DNA of 64,000 nt from Oceanobacter antarcticus (lineage in GTDB: Bacteria; Pseudomonadota; Gammaproteobacteria; Pseudomonadales; Oceanobacteraceae): contig NZ_JBBKTX010000001.1 of the NCBI RefSeq assembly GCF_044962685.1, positions 248,001 to 312,000 on the forward strand, given 5' to 3'. Both the position numbers and the translations under genes were made by a program. Shown one piece after another: positions 44,926 to 54,552 of this stretch (its first letter is position 1; the number at the start of each line of letters is the position of its first letter). Below the pieces are notes generated by a model, which made no database searches, was not told the origin of the DNA, and saw nothing but the letters and a program-made list of their open reading frames with translations.

Positions 44926-45523
44926 TACGATTTCGCCTTTTGATCAGAAAGTCGTTTTATCAGGAAGCCGGGCCACACCGAATCTTCCTGTCGCGATCAA
45001 CTTCCAGGCTTGTGGCCTGCCGTCCCAAATCATACAACTATGACAGTTATACAGGTGGTCGGGTAAGTTGATGCAGAGCCGGGGCTTTATACACAGACTG
45101 TGGAATCCGTACAACTGTCCTCTGGAAGACTGCTACTAATGTATATTGCTGCTGGTTTAATCCCGGTAGACCGCACGGGTTTGGGAACTCGTCGCTAACC
45201 TAGGGGGAGCATGCTGCACGGCTCGCTCTGGAACACTCCAGATGTCAGATAATTGATTTTTACAATCATACCTCTAAACGAGACAAATGTTGCAGTGCTG
45301 TGGCAGCACTGCTGCAACCGAGTGTTTCATCTGCTGGTGTTTGCAAACGCTGATTATTTTGGTTTGAACTGGCCGCTTGGCTTGTTAGAAATGGTTGCCG
45401 GAGTCGGTTGCTTGGACTGGTCGGCGACGTCTGGCTTGGATGCAGGAAGGCAATTGGAAATCCCTGCAGGTGCTCACGGCTAATCGGGCAGTTATTGCGA
45501 GTCTAATGCTTTCTGCATGAGGT
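44926..45523. other. 598-base spacer upstream of mqo
   Basis: No supported gene. A hairpin CAGTGCTG-TGG-CAGCACTG at about 45294-45312 is the only strong structure. Must contain the mqo promoter on the minus strand. Confidence 0.4.
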
Positions 45524-45526
45524 ATG

Positions 45527-45880
45527 ATGTCTGCTTTTGGATGGAGTGATAGCGGCGTGTTTGGCAGCATGATTAACAAGGGCTTGACTGCCCTGATCGA
45601 GAAAAAACTGGCAGGTGCCGGAACCGTAGAACATGTTGAGCTGGACAAGCAGCAACGAAGCATCCAGGTGACGTTGTTGCTGGAAGGGGAATCGGAGCCA
45701 TTGCTGGTCAGTCTGGAGGGTTATCGGCTGGAGGAGCAACATGGCCGGACGAAGATTGTGTTTGAGCGTACGACAGCGTCGCGTCGTTGGATGGCAGTGT
45801 TATTGCAGGAGTATGGGCAGGAGTTCAGCTTTCTGGTGCCGGAAAAGTATGCCAGCCTGGTCGGTTTTATCTTGCCGTGA
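45527..45880 (+). CDS. Conserved-looking protein of unknown function
   Basis: 117 residues, no signal peptide or membrane segment. Segments NKGLTALIEKKLAGAGTVEH and VSLEGYRLEEQHGRTKIVFE suggest a small alpha-beta fold. ATG 45527 has GAGG close upstream; 45524 is an adjacent alternative. I do not recognise the family. It lies ~400 bases before bcsA on the same strand. Confidence 0.55.
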   Translation: MSAFGWSDSGVFGSMINKGLTALIEKKLAGAGTVEHVELDKQQRSIQVTLLLEGESEPLLVSLEGYRLEEQHGRTKIVFERTTASRRWMAVLLQEYGQEFSFLVPEKYASLVGFILP

Positions 45881-46293
45881 CCTGCGTAACGTAACTGGAT
45901 GGATTGACGCTGTCATTCTGAATCAACAGGAAGGGCAATACGGATCCTTCGCAGTGAGGCTTCTGGCCCGTAAGTTCAGGTATTTGGGAGATCCCAAGCT
46001 TGACTTCTGTTTTCGGGTTTCTGACCACTTTGGGATGGTTTGCGGGTATTTTTGCAGATAAACCCTGCTGTAGCATTCTGGTGTGCTTTAACTTTTTGTT
46101 AGTATGCGCGCGCATCGCAGATTGAATTTACAGCGATCCATAATATAAGTGACTTGGCATTCGACTGTTTTGGTGCGTGTTACTTTGCAATTGTCATGTC
46201 TCTGTTCTATTTTGTCGTATGAGTGTGTTAAAAACTGTAAATTCAATGGCCAATTTCGAGGCAAAAAATGTTTGATTCTGGCTACTGGTAACA
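45881..46293. other. 413-base spacer before bcsA
   Basis: No supported gene; AT-richer than its flanks. Likely holds the bcs promoter. I do not see a clear FleQ-type GTCAAT...ATTGAC site. Confidence 0.4.
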
Positions 46294-48576
46294 GTGCCTG
46301 GAAGGGTCATTCGAGGGATAAAGGGGATCGATTTGTCGGATCGTTTACGAGGATGGTTGCTGGGTGGGGTAGGCTTGCTGGCTGTCCTGCTCAGTCTGTA
46401 CGTGTCCCAGTTACGTGTGGATGTAACGTCCCAGGCGATTTTGGCTTACGGTCTGGTTGGCGTTGTCATTATTCTGCGGATGTTCGAAAACAGAGTCATG
46501 CAAAATAACGGCTCCATTGAAACTCGCCGACTGCTGCGGATTCTTATTCTGATTACCGCATTCTTTGTTTCCATGCGCTATTTCGCCTGGCGTCAGCAAG
46601 AAACGATTACCTATTATGATTTGCTCAGTTTTATCTGCATGCTGATTCTTTTTATGGCTGAGATATACGGTATTATTATTTCTTTTTTGGGTAGTTTTGT
46701 AAATATCCAGGGGCGTAAGCGAGAACATATTCCGTTGCCGGACGATCCGGACAAGATACCGACCGTTGATATTTTTGTTCCCAGTTATAATGAGCCTCAG
46801 GAAATGCTGGAAATTACCTTGCTGGCTGCCTTGCAGGTTAATTACCCCCAGGACAAACTGAATGTCTGCCTGCTGGACGATGGCGGTACGTTGGGGCGTC
46901 GGAATTCGGATGACCCGGAACGGGCGCGCAGTTCGCAGGAACGTCACGATACGCTTAAAGCCATGTGTGAACGTATCGGTGCGACGTATCTGACGCGGGA
47001 AAAGAACAATCATGCCAAGGCCGGTAACGTAAATGCCGCGCTAGAAAAAACCACCGGTGAGCATGTATTGATTCTTGATGCCGACCACGTACCAACGCAG
47101 GATATTCTTGAACGCATGGTCGGTATCATGATTGATGATCCGAAAATGTTTCTGGTACAAAGCCCACACTTTTTTATTAACCCGGATCCTATTGAAAAGA
47201 ACCTTCAAACCTACGGCAAGATGCCGGGTGAAAACGAAATGTTCTATGGGGTGATCCAGGAAGGGCTGGATTTCTGGGACTCGTCTTTCTTCTGCGGCTC
47301 CGCTGCACTGATTCGTCGAAAATACCTGCTGGAAGTGGGCGGTATTTCCGGGGACTCCATTACCGAGGATGCAGAAACCGCGTTTTTGCTGCATGCCAGA
47401 GGTTACCGAAGCGCCTATGTCAATCGCCCAATGATTGCCGGCCTGCAACCTGAAACCTACTCCGGCTTTGTCGTGCAGCGAATGCGCTGGGCGCAGGGCA
47501 TGGTGCAGATTTTTATATTGAAAAATCCGCTTTTCTTCAAAGGCTTGAAACCCTGGCAGCGGCTTTGTTACACCAGCAGCTCGGGATTCTGGTTCTTTCC
47601 GTTTGCACGGGCCACCTTCCTTGTTGCACCGTCGGCGTACCTGTTTTTCGGTCTGAAGATCTACGACGCCAATATGACGGAATTTTTTTCCTATGCACTG
47701 CCACACTTGATGGGTGCTCTGATTGTGACTGATTTTCTGTTCGGGCGTTATCGTTGGGCGTTGGTATCCGAATTGTATGAATTGATGCAGTCGTTATATT
47801 CTTTGCCAGCGATTCTTGAGGTCATTAAAAGTCCCCGATCGCCCGAATTTGCTGTGACTCCGAAAGGGGAGTTTATGGATGAAAACTTTATTACTTCTCT
47901 GGCCGGGCCATTTTACTGGTTGCTGGCTTTTAATATTGCCTCTCTGATTGCAGGTCTTATCCGTTTGCATGTTGTGCCTCAAGATAGCGACGTGATTCTG
48001 ATCACCATGTTTTGGGAGTCTTTTAACCTGTCGCTGATGGTTTGTGCCATTGGTGCATTGTATGAATTAAAACAGCGCCGTCAGGATCCCAGGGTAACGG
48101 CTGATATTGCGGCCAGAGTGATCGTGAATGGCAAGTCAGTACCTGCAACGATCGTGGATATGTCATCCGGCGGTGTGGGGGTTCGTATCAAGGGCAGTGT
48201 GTACCAAAAGCTGGATGTTGACCTGCGTGGGGTGGACATTGTGGTACGTGCCTACAGTGTGGCAATGAAAGCAGATGTTAATCTGCCTGGGCTGGTAACA
48301 TCCACCGTGGACAAACCGGATGGCAGTGTGGTGCTCGGGCTCAAGATGGAACTCCACGATCTGGATCAAAAACGTCAGTTGGTGGCGCTTGTGTATGGTG
48401 ATAGCGAGCTCTGGGTGAAGGAACGGGCATCGCGCATGCCGACCCTCTCGGTAAGAGAAACGCTCTGGTTTTTGTTCAGTTCTGGTGCCATCAGTTCGGC
48501 AGCGCATTTCAGGCAACTATGGATTGATTTTGTGGCGGCCATGAGGCGCAAGCTCCGGGGCGCTGAAAGTCAGTAG
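46294..48576 (+). CDS. bcsA: Cellulose synthase catalytic subunit BcsA
   Basis: Inner-membrane glycosyltransferase making beta-1,4-glucan and pushing it through its own channel. 760 residues. About eight membrane segments; GT2 motifs LLDDGGT, LDADHVP, FFCGSAALIRR, TEDAETAF and QRMRWAQG (QxxRW). A C-terminal PilZ domain has RQDPR (RxxxR) and DMSSGG (DxSxxG), the c-di-GMP site that opens the gating loop. Start is uncertain: the GTG at 46294 has no ribosome site, whereas a TTG at 46333 has AAGGGG six bases upstream and would shorten it by 13 residues. Confidence 0.95.
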   Translation: MPGRVIRGIKGIDLSDRLRGWLLGGVGLLAVLLSLYVSQLRVDVTSQAILAYGLVGVVIILRMFENRVMQNNGSIETRRLLRILILITAFFVSMRYFAWRQQETITYYDLLSFICMLILFMAEIYGIIISFLGSFVNIQGRKREHIPLPDDPDKIPTVDIFVPSYNEPQEMLEITLLAALQVNYPQDKLNVCLLDDGGTLGRRNSDDPERARSSQERHDTLKAMCERIGATYLTREKNNHAKAGNVNAALEKTTGEHVLILDADHVPTQDILERMVGIMIDDPKMFLVQSPHFFINPDPIEKNLQTYGKMPGENEMFYGVIQEGLDFWDSSFFCGSAALIRRKYLLEVGGISGDSITEDAETAFLLHARGYRSAYVNRPMIAGLQPETYSGFVVQRMRWAQGMVQIFILKNPLFFKGLKPWQRLCYTSSSGFWFFPFARATFLVAPSAYLFFGLKIYDANMTEFFSYALPHLMGALIVTDFLFGRYRWALVSELYELMQSLYSLPAILEVIKSPRSPEFAVTPKGEFMDENFITSLAGPFYWLLAFNIASLIAGLIRLHVVPQDSDVILITMFWESFNLSLMVCAIGALYELKQRRQDPRVTADIAARVIVNGKSVPATIVDMSSGGVGVRIKGSVYQKLDVDLRGVDIVVRAYSVAMKADVNLPGLVTSTVDKPDGSVVLGLKMELHDLDQKRQLVALVYGDSELWVKERASRMPTLSVRETLWFLFSSGAISSAAHFRQLWIDFVAAMRRKLRGAESQ

Positions 48577-48584
48577 GCAAAAAA

Positions 48585-48612
48585 GTAGGTAAACGAACGT
48601 AGGTAAACGAAC
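48585..48612. repeat. Two tandem copies of a 14-base repeat between bcsA and bcsB
   Basis: GTAGGTAAACGAAC occurs twice in a row just after the bcsA stop, in the 108-base spacer before bcsB. Confidence 0.8.
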
Positions 48613-48684
48613 GTACCGATTTATCGCGCGAAACGGTTGGCAATGCTGTGTTTCGTACCATTTAAGTAACGGAAAAATGACAAA

Positions 48685-50946
48685 ATGATGCAGTCTTTAT
48701 TTCGCGCTTGGTTCATGACGCTTTTTGGCGCTGGTCTGCTGAGCTGGGCAACTCTGGCTCTGGGTGCCAGCAATGCGGCGTTACCTCCGAATACCATGAC
48801 ATTAGCCAAGCTGGTTGGCCAGACAAACCCTATTGACCTCCGTGGCACCCAGACCATTTATCCAGTGTATATACCCTTGTCTCAGCGGATGGTGCCTGAC
48901 CAGGTGGTCTTGCACCTTGAGTACGTCAATTCCATTGCTCTGGTAGGTGCACGATCTCAATTGGTCGTCAAACTAAATGAAAATGTCGTTGCCCAGATAC
49001 CTCTCAATCCGGCCCGTCCGGAAGGGGTTGCGGATATTCGTTTGCCCAGTAGTCGTTTCAAACCGGGCTATAACCGCATTTCTTTCAACATTGCCCAACA
49101 CTACACTTATGATTGCGAGGATCCTGACGCCCCGGAACTCTGGTCCCAGATTGATACGCAGAATTCCTATGTGAAATTTGAAGGTGAGCTGACGCAAGTC
49201 AATCCGAAGCTGTCCGGCATTGATTCCCTGTTCGACCAGCGCTGGCTGGGCGATTATCAGTTGACGGTGGCAACACCGGTTTTCCCAACGTCAGAATATG
49301 CAACCTGGGGCGCTATGGTTTCTCAGGCCGCTGCTGTTCACCTGGAATACAAAACGCCGCAAATTTTTCATGAAGTACTGCAGTATCAGAACACCACAGA
49401 TAACAAGAGACTGAAGAATTACCGCTTTCCTTATCTCGACCAGAAACCGTTGCGTGGGCGCGATGCCATCATTGTAGGAACCCAGGCTGATTTACAGCAA
49501 ATGTTGGGCAGCAGCTGGGCTAATACCGTCTCTGGCCCTTATCTCGGTGTGTTCCCCATGGATGAGGATCCAAGGCACTTTATTCTGGTCGTTTCCGGCA
49601 TCAAGCCTGAAGACGTCGCTACGGCGGCGCGTATTCTGGGTTACCTGAATTTCCCGTTGCCAGACCAGGCGACCGCCAATTTCTCCGGTTTGAGGATGGA
49701 TCATCTGCCACGATTTGCAGCTGCGGACATGGTGTCCCAGAACTCGATCTATCGGCTATATGATTTCGGCTATGAGACAACCACCATGCGCGGTGCCGGA
49801 GGGGGCAGTGTCGATGTCGAGATTATGTTACCGCCCGACGTCTATGTTTCTGAAACCAGCCATGTTGAACTGAATCTGCACTTTGCTTACGGTGCTGGTA
49901 TGCGCGGTGATTCTGTTTTTAATATTTTTATTAACGGCCGTTTTGAAAACGTGGTACGTCTCAGTGAGGTTGAGGGTGAGGCCGTGCGCCGTCACACCAT
50001 CAGCATACCTACCCGGTCACTCAAGCCCGGTATAAATACGATTACCTTTGCCGCGAGCATGATTACGGACAACTCGGCAGAGTGCCAGATACGAAACGAT
50101 AATAATTTGCTGTTTACCCTGTACGACGACACCACCATCGAGTTTAACGGCCTGGACAACTATGTGCAGATGCCGAACATGCGTTTGATGGCAACGACCG
50201 GCTTCCCCTACAGCTTCAATGATGATGGTGAAACGACAGTCGTGGGTCTGGGCAGTAATGACTCTGATGTCCTGGCTGCCTCCTGGACCTTGATGGGCAA
50301 GCTGGCAGAGGTGATGCGCCATGTTTCGATGGATCTGCAATATCGGATTGGCGATTTTCGTGGTGTTGATGGTGGCAATCTGATTGTCGTGGGTACGGTA
50401 CAAACCCTGGATGCCGATCTGTTAAAACTGGCGCCGATCAAGTTAGGAGAAGAAAGCTTGTTGCAATACGCCCGTGCCACCGGGGTTGGCCAGCAACCTC
50501 GCTATGAAGGCTCGCGCTTGTGGATCAATGCCGATGAATATGGCACCCATGAATTCAATTATGTTAACCCGACCCTGAAAGGCAATGGTCTGGGTGACTT
50601 TGGCTTGCTGATGCAGTTCCAGGGAGGAGACTATGGCAATACCGTGACCTTGTTTACTGCCGGATCGGGTAAAAACTTGCTGGAGACGTCGCGAGAACTT
50701 ATTACGCCGGAAATCTGGAGTAACGTACAGGGTGATGTCACCGCCTGGAAGGCCGGTGAAGAAGAGGTCTACGCTCGTACTCTGGGTGAACGCTATCATA
50801 TTGGCAAGCCGCGATTCTCCAACTGGCTGATTTACCACTTCTCTTCCGATCCATGGGTATTTATCGGTATGTTGCTGGTGTTCTTGCTGCTACTTGCCCT
50901 GTTTATTCGCTGGTTATTAAAACGTTTCAGGGAAACTCATCACTAA
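48685..50946 (+). CDS. bcsB: Cellulose synthase periplasmic subunit BcsB
   Basis: Periplasmic partner of BcsA that guides the glucan and anchors to the membrane. 753 residues. Signal peptide to about residue 27, tandem carbohydrate-binding/flavodoxin-like modules (DLRGTQTIYPVYIPLSQRM; HLEYVNSIALVGARSQLVV), and a single C-terminal membrane helix (FIGMLLVFLLLLALFIRWLL). The stop overlaps bcsZ by one base. Confidence 0.95.
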   Translation: MMQSLFRAWFMTLFGAGLLSWATLALGASNAALPPNTMTLAKLVGQTNPIDLRGTQTIYPVYIPLSQRMVPDQVVLHLEYVNSIALVGARSQLVVKLNENVVAQIPLNPARPEGVADIRLPSSRFKPGYNRISFNIAQHYTYDCEDPDAPELWSQIDTQNSYVKFEGELTQVNPKLSGIDSLFDQRWLGDYQLTVATPVFPTSEYATWGAMVSQAAAVHLEYKTPQIFHEVLQYQNTTDNKRLKNYRFPYLDQKPLRGRDAIIVGTQADLQQMLGSSWANTVSGPYLGVFPMDEDPRHFILVVSGIKPEDVATAARILGYLNFPLPDQATANFSGLRMDHLPRFAAADMVSQNSIYRLYDFGYETTTMRGAGGGSVDVEIMLPPDVYVSETSHVELNLHFAYGAGMRGDSVFNIFINGRFENVVRLSEVEGEAVRRHTISIPTRSLKPGINTITFAASMITDNSAECQIRNDNNLLFTLYDDTTIEFNGLDNYVQMPNMRLMATTGFPYSFNDDGETTVVGLGSNDSDVLAASWTLMGKLAEVMRHVSMDLQYRIGDFRGVDGGNLIVVGTVQTLDADLLKLAPIKLGEESLLQYARATGVGQQPRYEGSRLWINADEYGTHEFNYVNPTLKGNGLGDFGLLMQFQGGDYGNTVTLFTAGSGKNLLETSRELITPEIWSNVQGDVTAWKAGEEEVYARTLGERYHIGKPRFSNWLIYHFSSDPWVFIGMLLVFLLLLALFIRWLLKRFRETHH

Positions 50947-52007
50947 TGCATCCTTTGGTACAGGCGTTTTGCTATCTCTGCGTTGTAGTCATCGCTTCCT
51001 GTGGTGCCGGTAAGCCGGCGGCCATGATGGACAGTGGCTGGAAACAGTATAAACAGGCGTTTGTACAAGCTGATGGAGCTGTGGTGGATAGCGGTAACAA
51101 GGGCATCAGTCATTCGGAAGGCCAAGGTTATGCGATGCTGCTGGCATCGGCCTACGGCGATCGCAAAGGTTTCAGAAAGCTTTGGAGCTGGACCCGTACC
51201 CATTTGCAGATACGGGATGATCGGCTGTTTGCCTGGAGCTGGTCACCCGCAGACGGGGTCAAGGATAAAAACAATGCGACCGACGGCGACTTGCTGATTG
51301 CTTGGGCATTACTCCGCGCTTCAGAGCGTTGGGATAACCCGGATTATCGTGAAGCCGCCCGTCTGATTGCGCAGGATATCCTCGAAAAACTGGTCTTCAA
51401 GGTCGGAGACAACACCGTATTGTTACCGGGTGAATATGGCTTTCACCACGAAGACCGATGGCAGATTAACCTGTCGTACTGGGTTTACCCTGCATTGCAG
51501 GCGCTTGATCGTCTGGTGCCGGACAGCCGCTGGCAGGCTCTGGTGGACAGTGGTAAACAGCTCACTCGCATTATGTCCCAGGGCGACTGGAAGCTGCCGC
51601 CAGACTGGGTTGAAATAACCGCCACCACGGTACCGATTCCTGCCCCTGACCACCCGTCACGTTTTGGTTATGAGGCAGTACGGCTGCCTCTGTATCTGGT
51701 GTGGTCGGGTGAATACACGTCTGATTTGCTTCACAACAGTCGTTTGTTCTGGCAACAAACCAGCAAGCGCAGTTATATGCCAGCCTGGGTTGATGTGGTA
51801 TCCGGTCAGGAAGCTGAGTATCCGGCACCTGACGGTTTTCGGGCCATCTGGCAGCTGACCGATCGGGCAATCGATAACGCCAAGAGCACCGGTTCGGTTG
51901 CCGCCCCTGATACGGCACTCACCAAAGACCTCAAAGGTCAGGATTATTATTCAGCCAGCCTGCTGTTACTCAGCCGGGTGGCTTACAAGGAGCGATTTCT
52001 GCAATGA
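50946..52007 (+). CDS. bcsZ: Periplasmic endo-1,4-beta-glucanase BcsZ (GH8)
   Basis: Cellulase of glycoside hydrolase family 8 needed for proper cellulose export. 353 residues from ATG 50946. Catalytic acid Glu58 in SHSEGQGYAML, and DGDLLIAWALL supplies the Asp. The N-terminus VVVIASCGAG fits a lipoprotein box (I-A-S-C, Cys19), so membrane anchoring is possible, unlike soluble E. coli BcsZ. Overlaps bcsB by one base and bcsC by four. Confidence 0.94.
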   Translation: MHPLVQAFCYLCVVVIASCGAGKPAAMMDSGWKQYKQAFVQADGAVVDSGNKGISHSEGQGYAMLLASAYGDRKGFRKLWSWTRTHLQIRDDRLFAWSWSPADGVKDKNNATDGDLLIAWALLRASERWDNPDYREAARLIAQDILEKLVFKVGDNTVLLPGEYGFHHEDRWQINLSYWVYPALQALDRLVPDSRWQALVDSGKQLTRIMSQGDWKLPPDWVEITATTVPIPAPDHPSRFGYEAVRLPLYLVWSGEYTSDLLHNSRLFWQQTSKRSYMPAWVDVVSGQEAEYPAPDGFRAIWQLTDRAIDNAKSTGSVAAPDTALTKDLKGQDYYSASLLLLSRVAYKERFLQ

Positions 52008-54538
52008 CATTGTCCACACTTCGTCCCTGGCTGCTGGGTGGCCTGATGATTTCGTCGACTCATGTGGCGTTTGGCACAGCGAAGGATGTGGCTGATCCAT
52101 TTACTGCTGTTCGTGGTGATACTTTTTTACTGGCAGTCAGCACCTCAGGTCAAACCAATATTCTGGAGGATGATCTGCCAACGGCAGAAACCACCAAAAT
52201 CCGGGTACCTCAGACACAGGCAGCCCCTAATCCAGCGGCTGAGGCGCTGGGGCGCGAAGAGTTACGTTTGTGGCAGTGGCTGCAAATGGAACAGTATCAG
52301 CGTATGGACAGCAAAATTACCGAACTGAAGCAGAATTACCCGGAGTGGAATCCGCCGCGCAAGATGCTGGAACTGCTGGAAGCAGGGAAAAACAAAAAGG
52401 AACTGGATCAGGCGGTAGCGACCGAAAACTGGCGCAGTATTATCTATTTGTCGCAGCGTGATCCTGGATTATTTACCTGTGGACAATACTACAACCTCTG
52501 GACGCTGGCAGACGCCTACTATGAGTCGAACGATCTGGAAAGCACGCGCCAGATCTATCTGTCGATGATGAAAGACTGCCAGGCGGATGACACCCGGCTG
52601 AATACCTTTCGTCGGGCGCAGCAGCAATTGACGCTGGCAGATATGGATGCCATCTATCAGACGGAAGCGGCGCGCAAGAGCAATCGCATGAGTAAAACCA
52701 GTCTGTCACTGATGCAACGGGCATTGTTGCGCAGCCGCGTATTGGTTGCCGCCAAAGATGGGGATGACGGTGTTGTTATTGATGCCATTCCTGATTTTGA
52801 GAAGGAAGTGATCAAGCAACGAGACAGCGGCTTTGCGCTGATTTTTGGCTGGGCACTCTATCGGGATGAACAATTGATCCAGGCCGATGAATGGTTCAAG
52901 CGTGCTCATGAGTGGGAGCCATCCGAGCAAACAATACAGGCAATGGCAACGATTCAGGGGCGTCTTGGGCGTCTGGATGAAGCCGAAGCGCTGGCTCGCA
53001 GCAACCTCAGCGATCCGCTGATGCGTGATATGTTGGGGGGTATTCTGTCGCAGCGGGCCAGTGCTGCTTTTGACGAAGAAAACTACCTCGGGACGATGGC
53101 ATATCTGGACGAAGCAGCGGAATACACCCCGCGCAGTCTCGATGATGAAGCCATGTATGGCTGGGCGGCCTACCACACCGGCGACAAGCAACGTGCCGCG
53201 ACAGCCTTTGAAAGGGCTTACCGCGAAGATCCTACTGAAGATCTGGCCCAGGGGTTGTATTACAGCCTGTACGACACCGATCGAGGGCAACTGGAAAAAG
53301 CCGCCGAAGCGCAACCAGGGCCGCTACAAGGGTTGCTCAGTGCCAAAAACAGTGAGGAAGCTTTTAATACCGGGCATTATCGGACCGCTTACGACGAGGC
53401 TCCAGAGCAGTACCCGGAACTGCAAGGTGTGGGGTCTCCCGCTTTACTGGGAGGAATGCTGTTCTATTTCCGTTCGGGCGACAGTGGCACTAGCCAACTG
53501 GATACCCAGCGTTTGCCGCTACTCAACGGCGAATTCAGCTATCGTCGTCATATTTTCGACTTGCAGCTTTCAGGTGTGACGTTGAATAGCGGTACTTTGC
53601 AGGATTTTGCCTTGATCGGTAGCTATCCAGGTCAGGAAGAAACGTATCAATACTCGCCAACAACCGAGATTAATAATGCCGTCGACCTGCTGCTGAATTA
53701 TCGCTACGAAGGGCGTATATCACCTTACTTTGCCATCGGTCTGACGCCTAGCAATGCCCCTATTTCGCCACGTACCCAGGGATATCTGGGGCTGGATTAC
53801 CAGATGCAGCGCGGCAATATCAATCTTGAGCTGTTTTCCCATCCTATAAAGGAGTCGATTCTGTCGTACGTCGGCTTGTATGACCCTTACGAGGGAGTCT
53901 CCTGGGGAGCTGTCGACAGCCAGGGATTTTCAGCGCGGGTTTTCTTGGGTCTGGGTAAGGATTTTGGCGCTTCTGCGGGTTTGAAAAGTGCCTCGTTATC
54001 GGGTACGCGAGTGGCGTCCAATGACGAAATGGAATTCAACCTGGCGGCGCAAAAGCAATGGAGCAACGACGATTGGGAACGTATCACGCTCGGGCCAACC
54101 TTCAAATTTCAGCGTTTTGACCGTAATCTGAGCAAATTTACGCTGGGGCATGGGGGCTATTTCAGTCCGCAGCAGCTGTTTAAATACGGTGGTGAACTGA
54201 CAGCACTGACGCGAGAACAGCGCGATTTTGTGGTTCAGGGCAAGGTTAACTTTGGTTACCAGCAGCATCAGGAAGACTGCGCACCTTTATTGCCACTGGA
54301 AAGTAACCTGTGTTCGGAGTTTTATACCAACAACAAGGTTGGCGGTATGTATCTCGGCTTAGAATTGCTTGGCATGGTACAAACCGACCCTCATGCCCAG
54401 CTGGGCGGGGGAGTCTTCTATGGCTTGTCGCCCGAGTTTAATGAATTCGGATTTATGTTAGCGGTACGTTTGACGCTGGATCCAAGGCGTTCAGTGCTGA
54501 CGGCTGATTTACCGGACTGGATCAATACCATCCGATGA
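52004..54538 (+). CDS. bcsC: Cellulose export outer-membrane protein BcsC
   Basis: TPR periplasmic scaffold plus outer-membrane barrel through which cellulose exits. 844 residues, shorter than E. coli BcsC (~1150), mainly through fewer TPRs. Signal peptide to ~25, TPR helices ~70-440, and a C-terminal barrel ~480-844 with HPIKESILSYVGLYD and SKFTLGHGGYFSPQQLFKYG, matching E. coli RPISSSLLAFGG and GQGGYYSPQ. Last gene of the bcs operon. Confidence 0.9.
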   Translation: MTLSTLRPWLLGGLMISSTHVAFGTAKDVADPFTAVRGDTFLLAVSTSGQTNILEDDLPTAETTKIRVPQTQAAPNPAAEALGREELRLWQWLQMEQYQRMDSKITELKQNYPEWNPPRKMLELLEAGKNKKELDQAVATENWRSIIYLSQRDPGLFTCGQYYNLWTLADAYYESNDLESTRQIYLSMMKDCQADDTRLNTFRRAQQQLTLADMDAIYQTEAARKSNRMSKTSLSLMQRALLRSRVLVAAKDGDDGVVIDAIPDFEKEVIKQRDSGFALIFGWALYRDEQLIQADEWFKRAHEWEPSEQTIQAMATIQGRLGRLDEAEALARSNLSDPLMRDMLGGILSQRASAAFDEENYLGTMAYLDEAAEYTPRSLDDEAMYGWAAYHTGDKQRAATAFERAYREDPTEDLAQGLYYSLYDTDRGQLEKAAEAQPGPLQGLLSAKNSEEAFNTGHYRTAYDEAPEQYPELQGVGSPALLGGMLFYFRSGDSGTSQLDTQRLPLLNGEFSYRRHIFDLQLSGVTLNSGTLQDFALIGSYPGQEETYQYSPTTEINNAVDLLLNYRYEGRISPYFAIGLTPSNAPISPRTQGYLGLDYQMQRGNINLELFSHPIKESILSYVGLYDPYEGVSWGAVDSQGFSARVFLGLGKDFGASAGLKSASLSGTRVASNDEMEFNLAAQKQWSNDDWERITLGPTFKFQRFDRNLSKFTLGHGGYFSPQQLFKYGGELTALTREQRDFVVQGKVNFGYQQHQEDCAPLLPLESNLCSEFYTNNKVGGMYLGLELLGMVQTDPHAQLGGGVFYGLSPEFNEFGFMLAVRLTLDPRRSVLTADLPDWINTIR

Positions 54539-54552
54539 TCTGTCATCGGCCG

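Noticed and set aside
46149..46508. Plus-strand frame overlapping the start of bcsA
   Set aside because: It runs into the conserved bcsA frame and has no recognisable residues.
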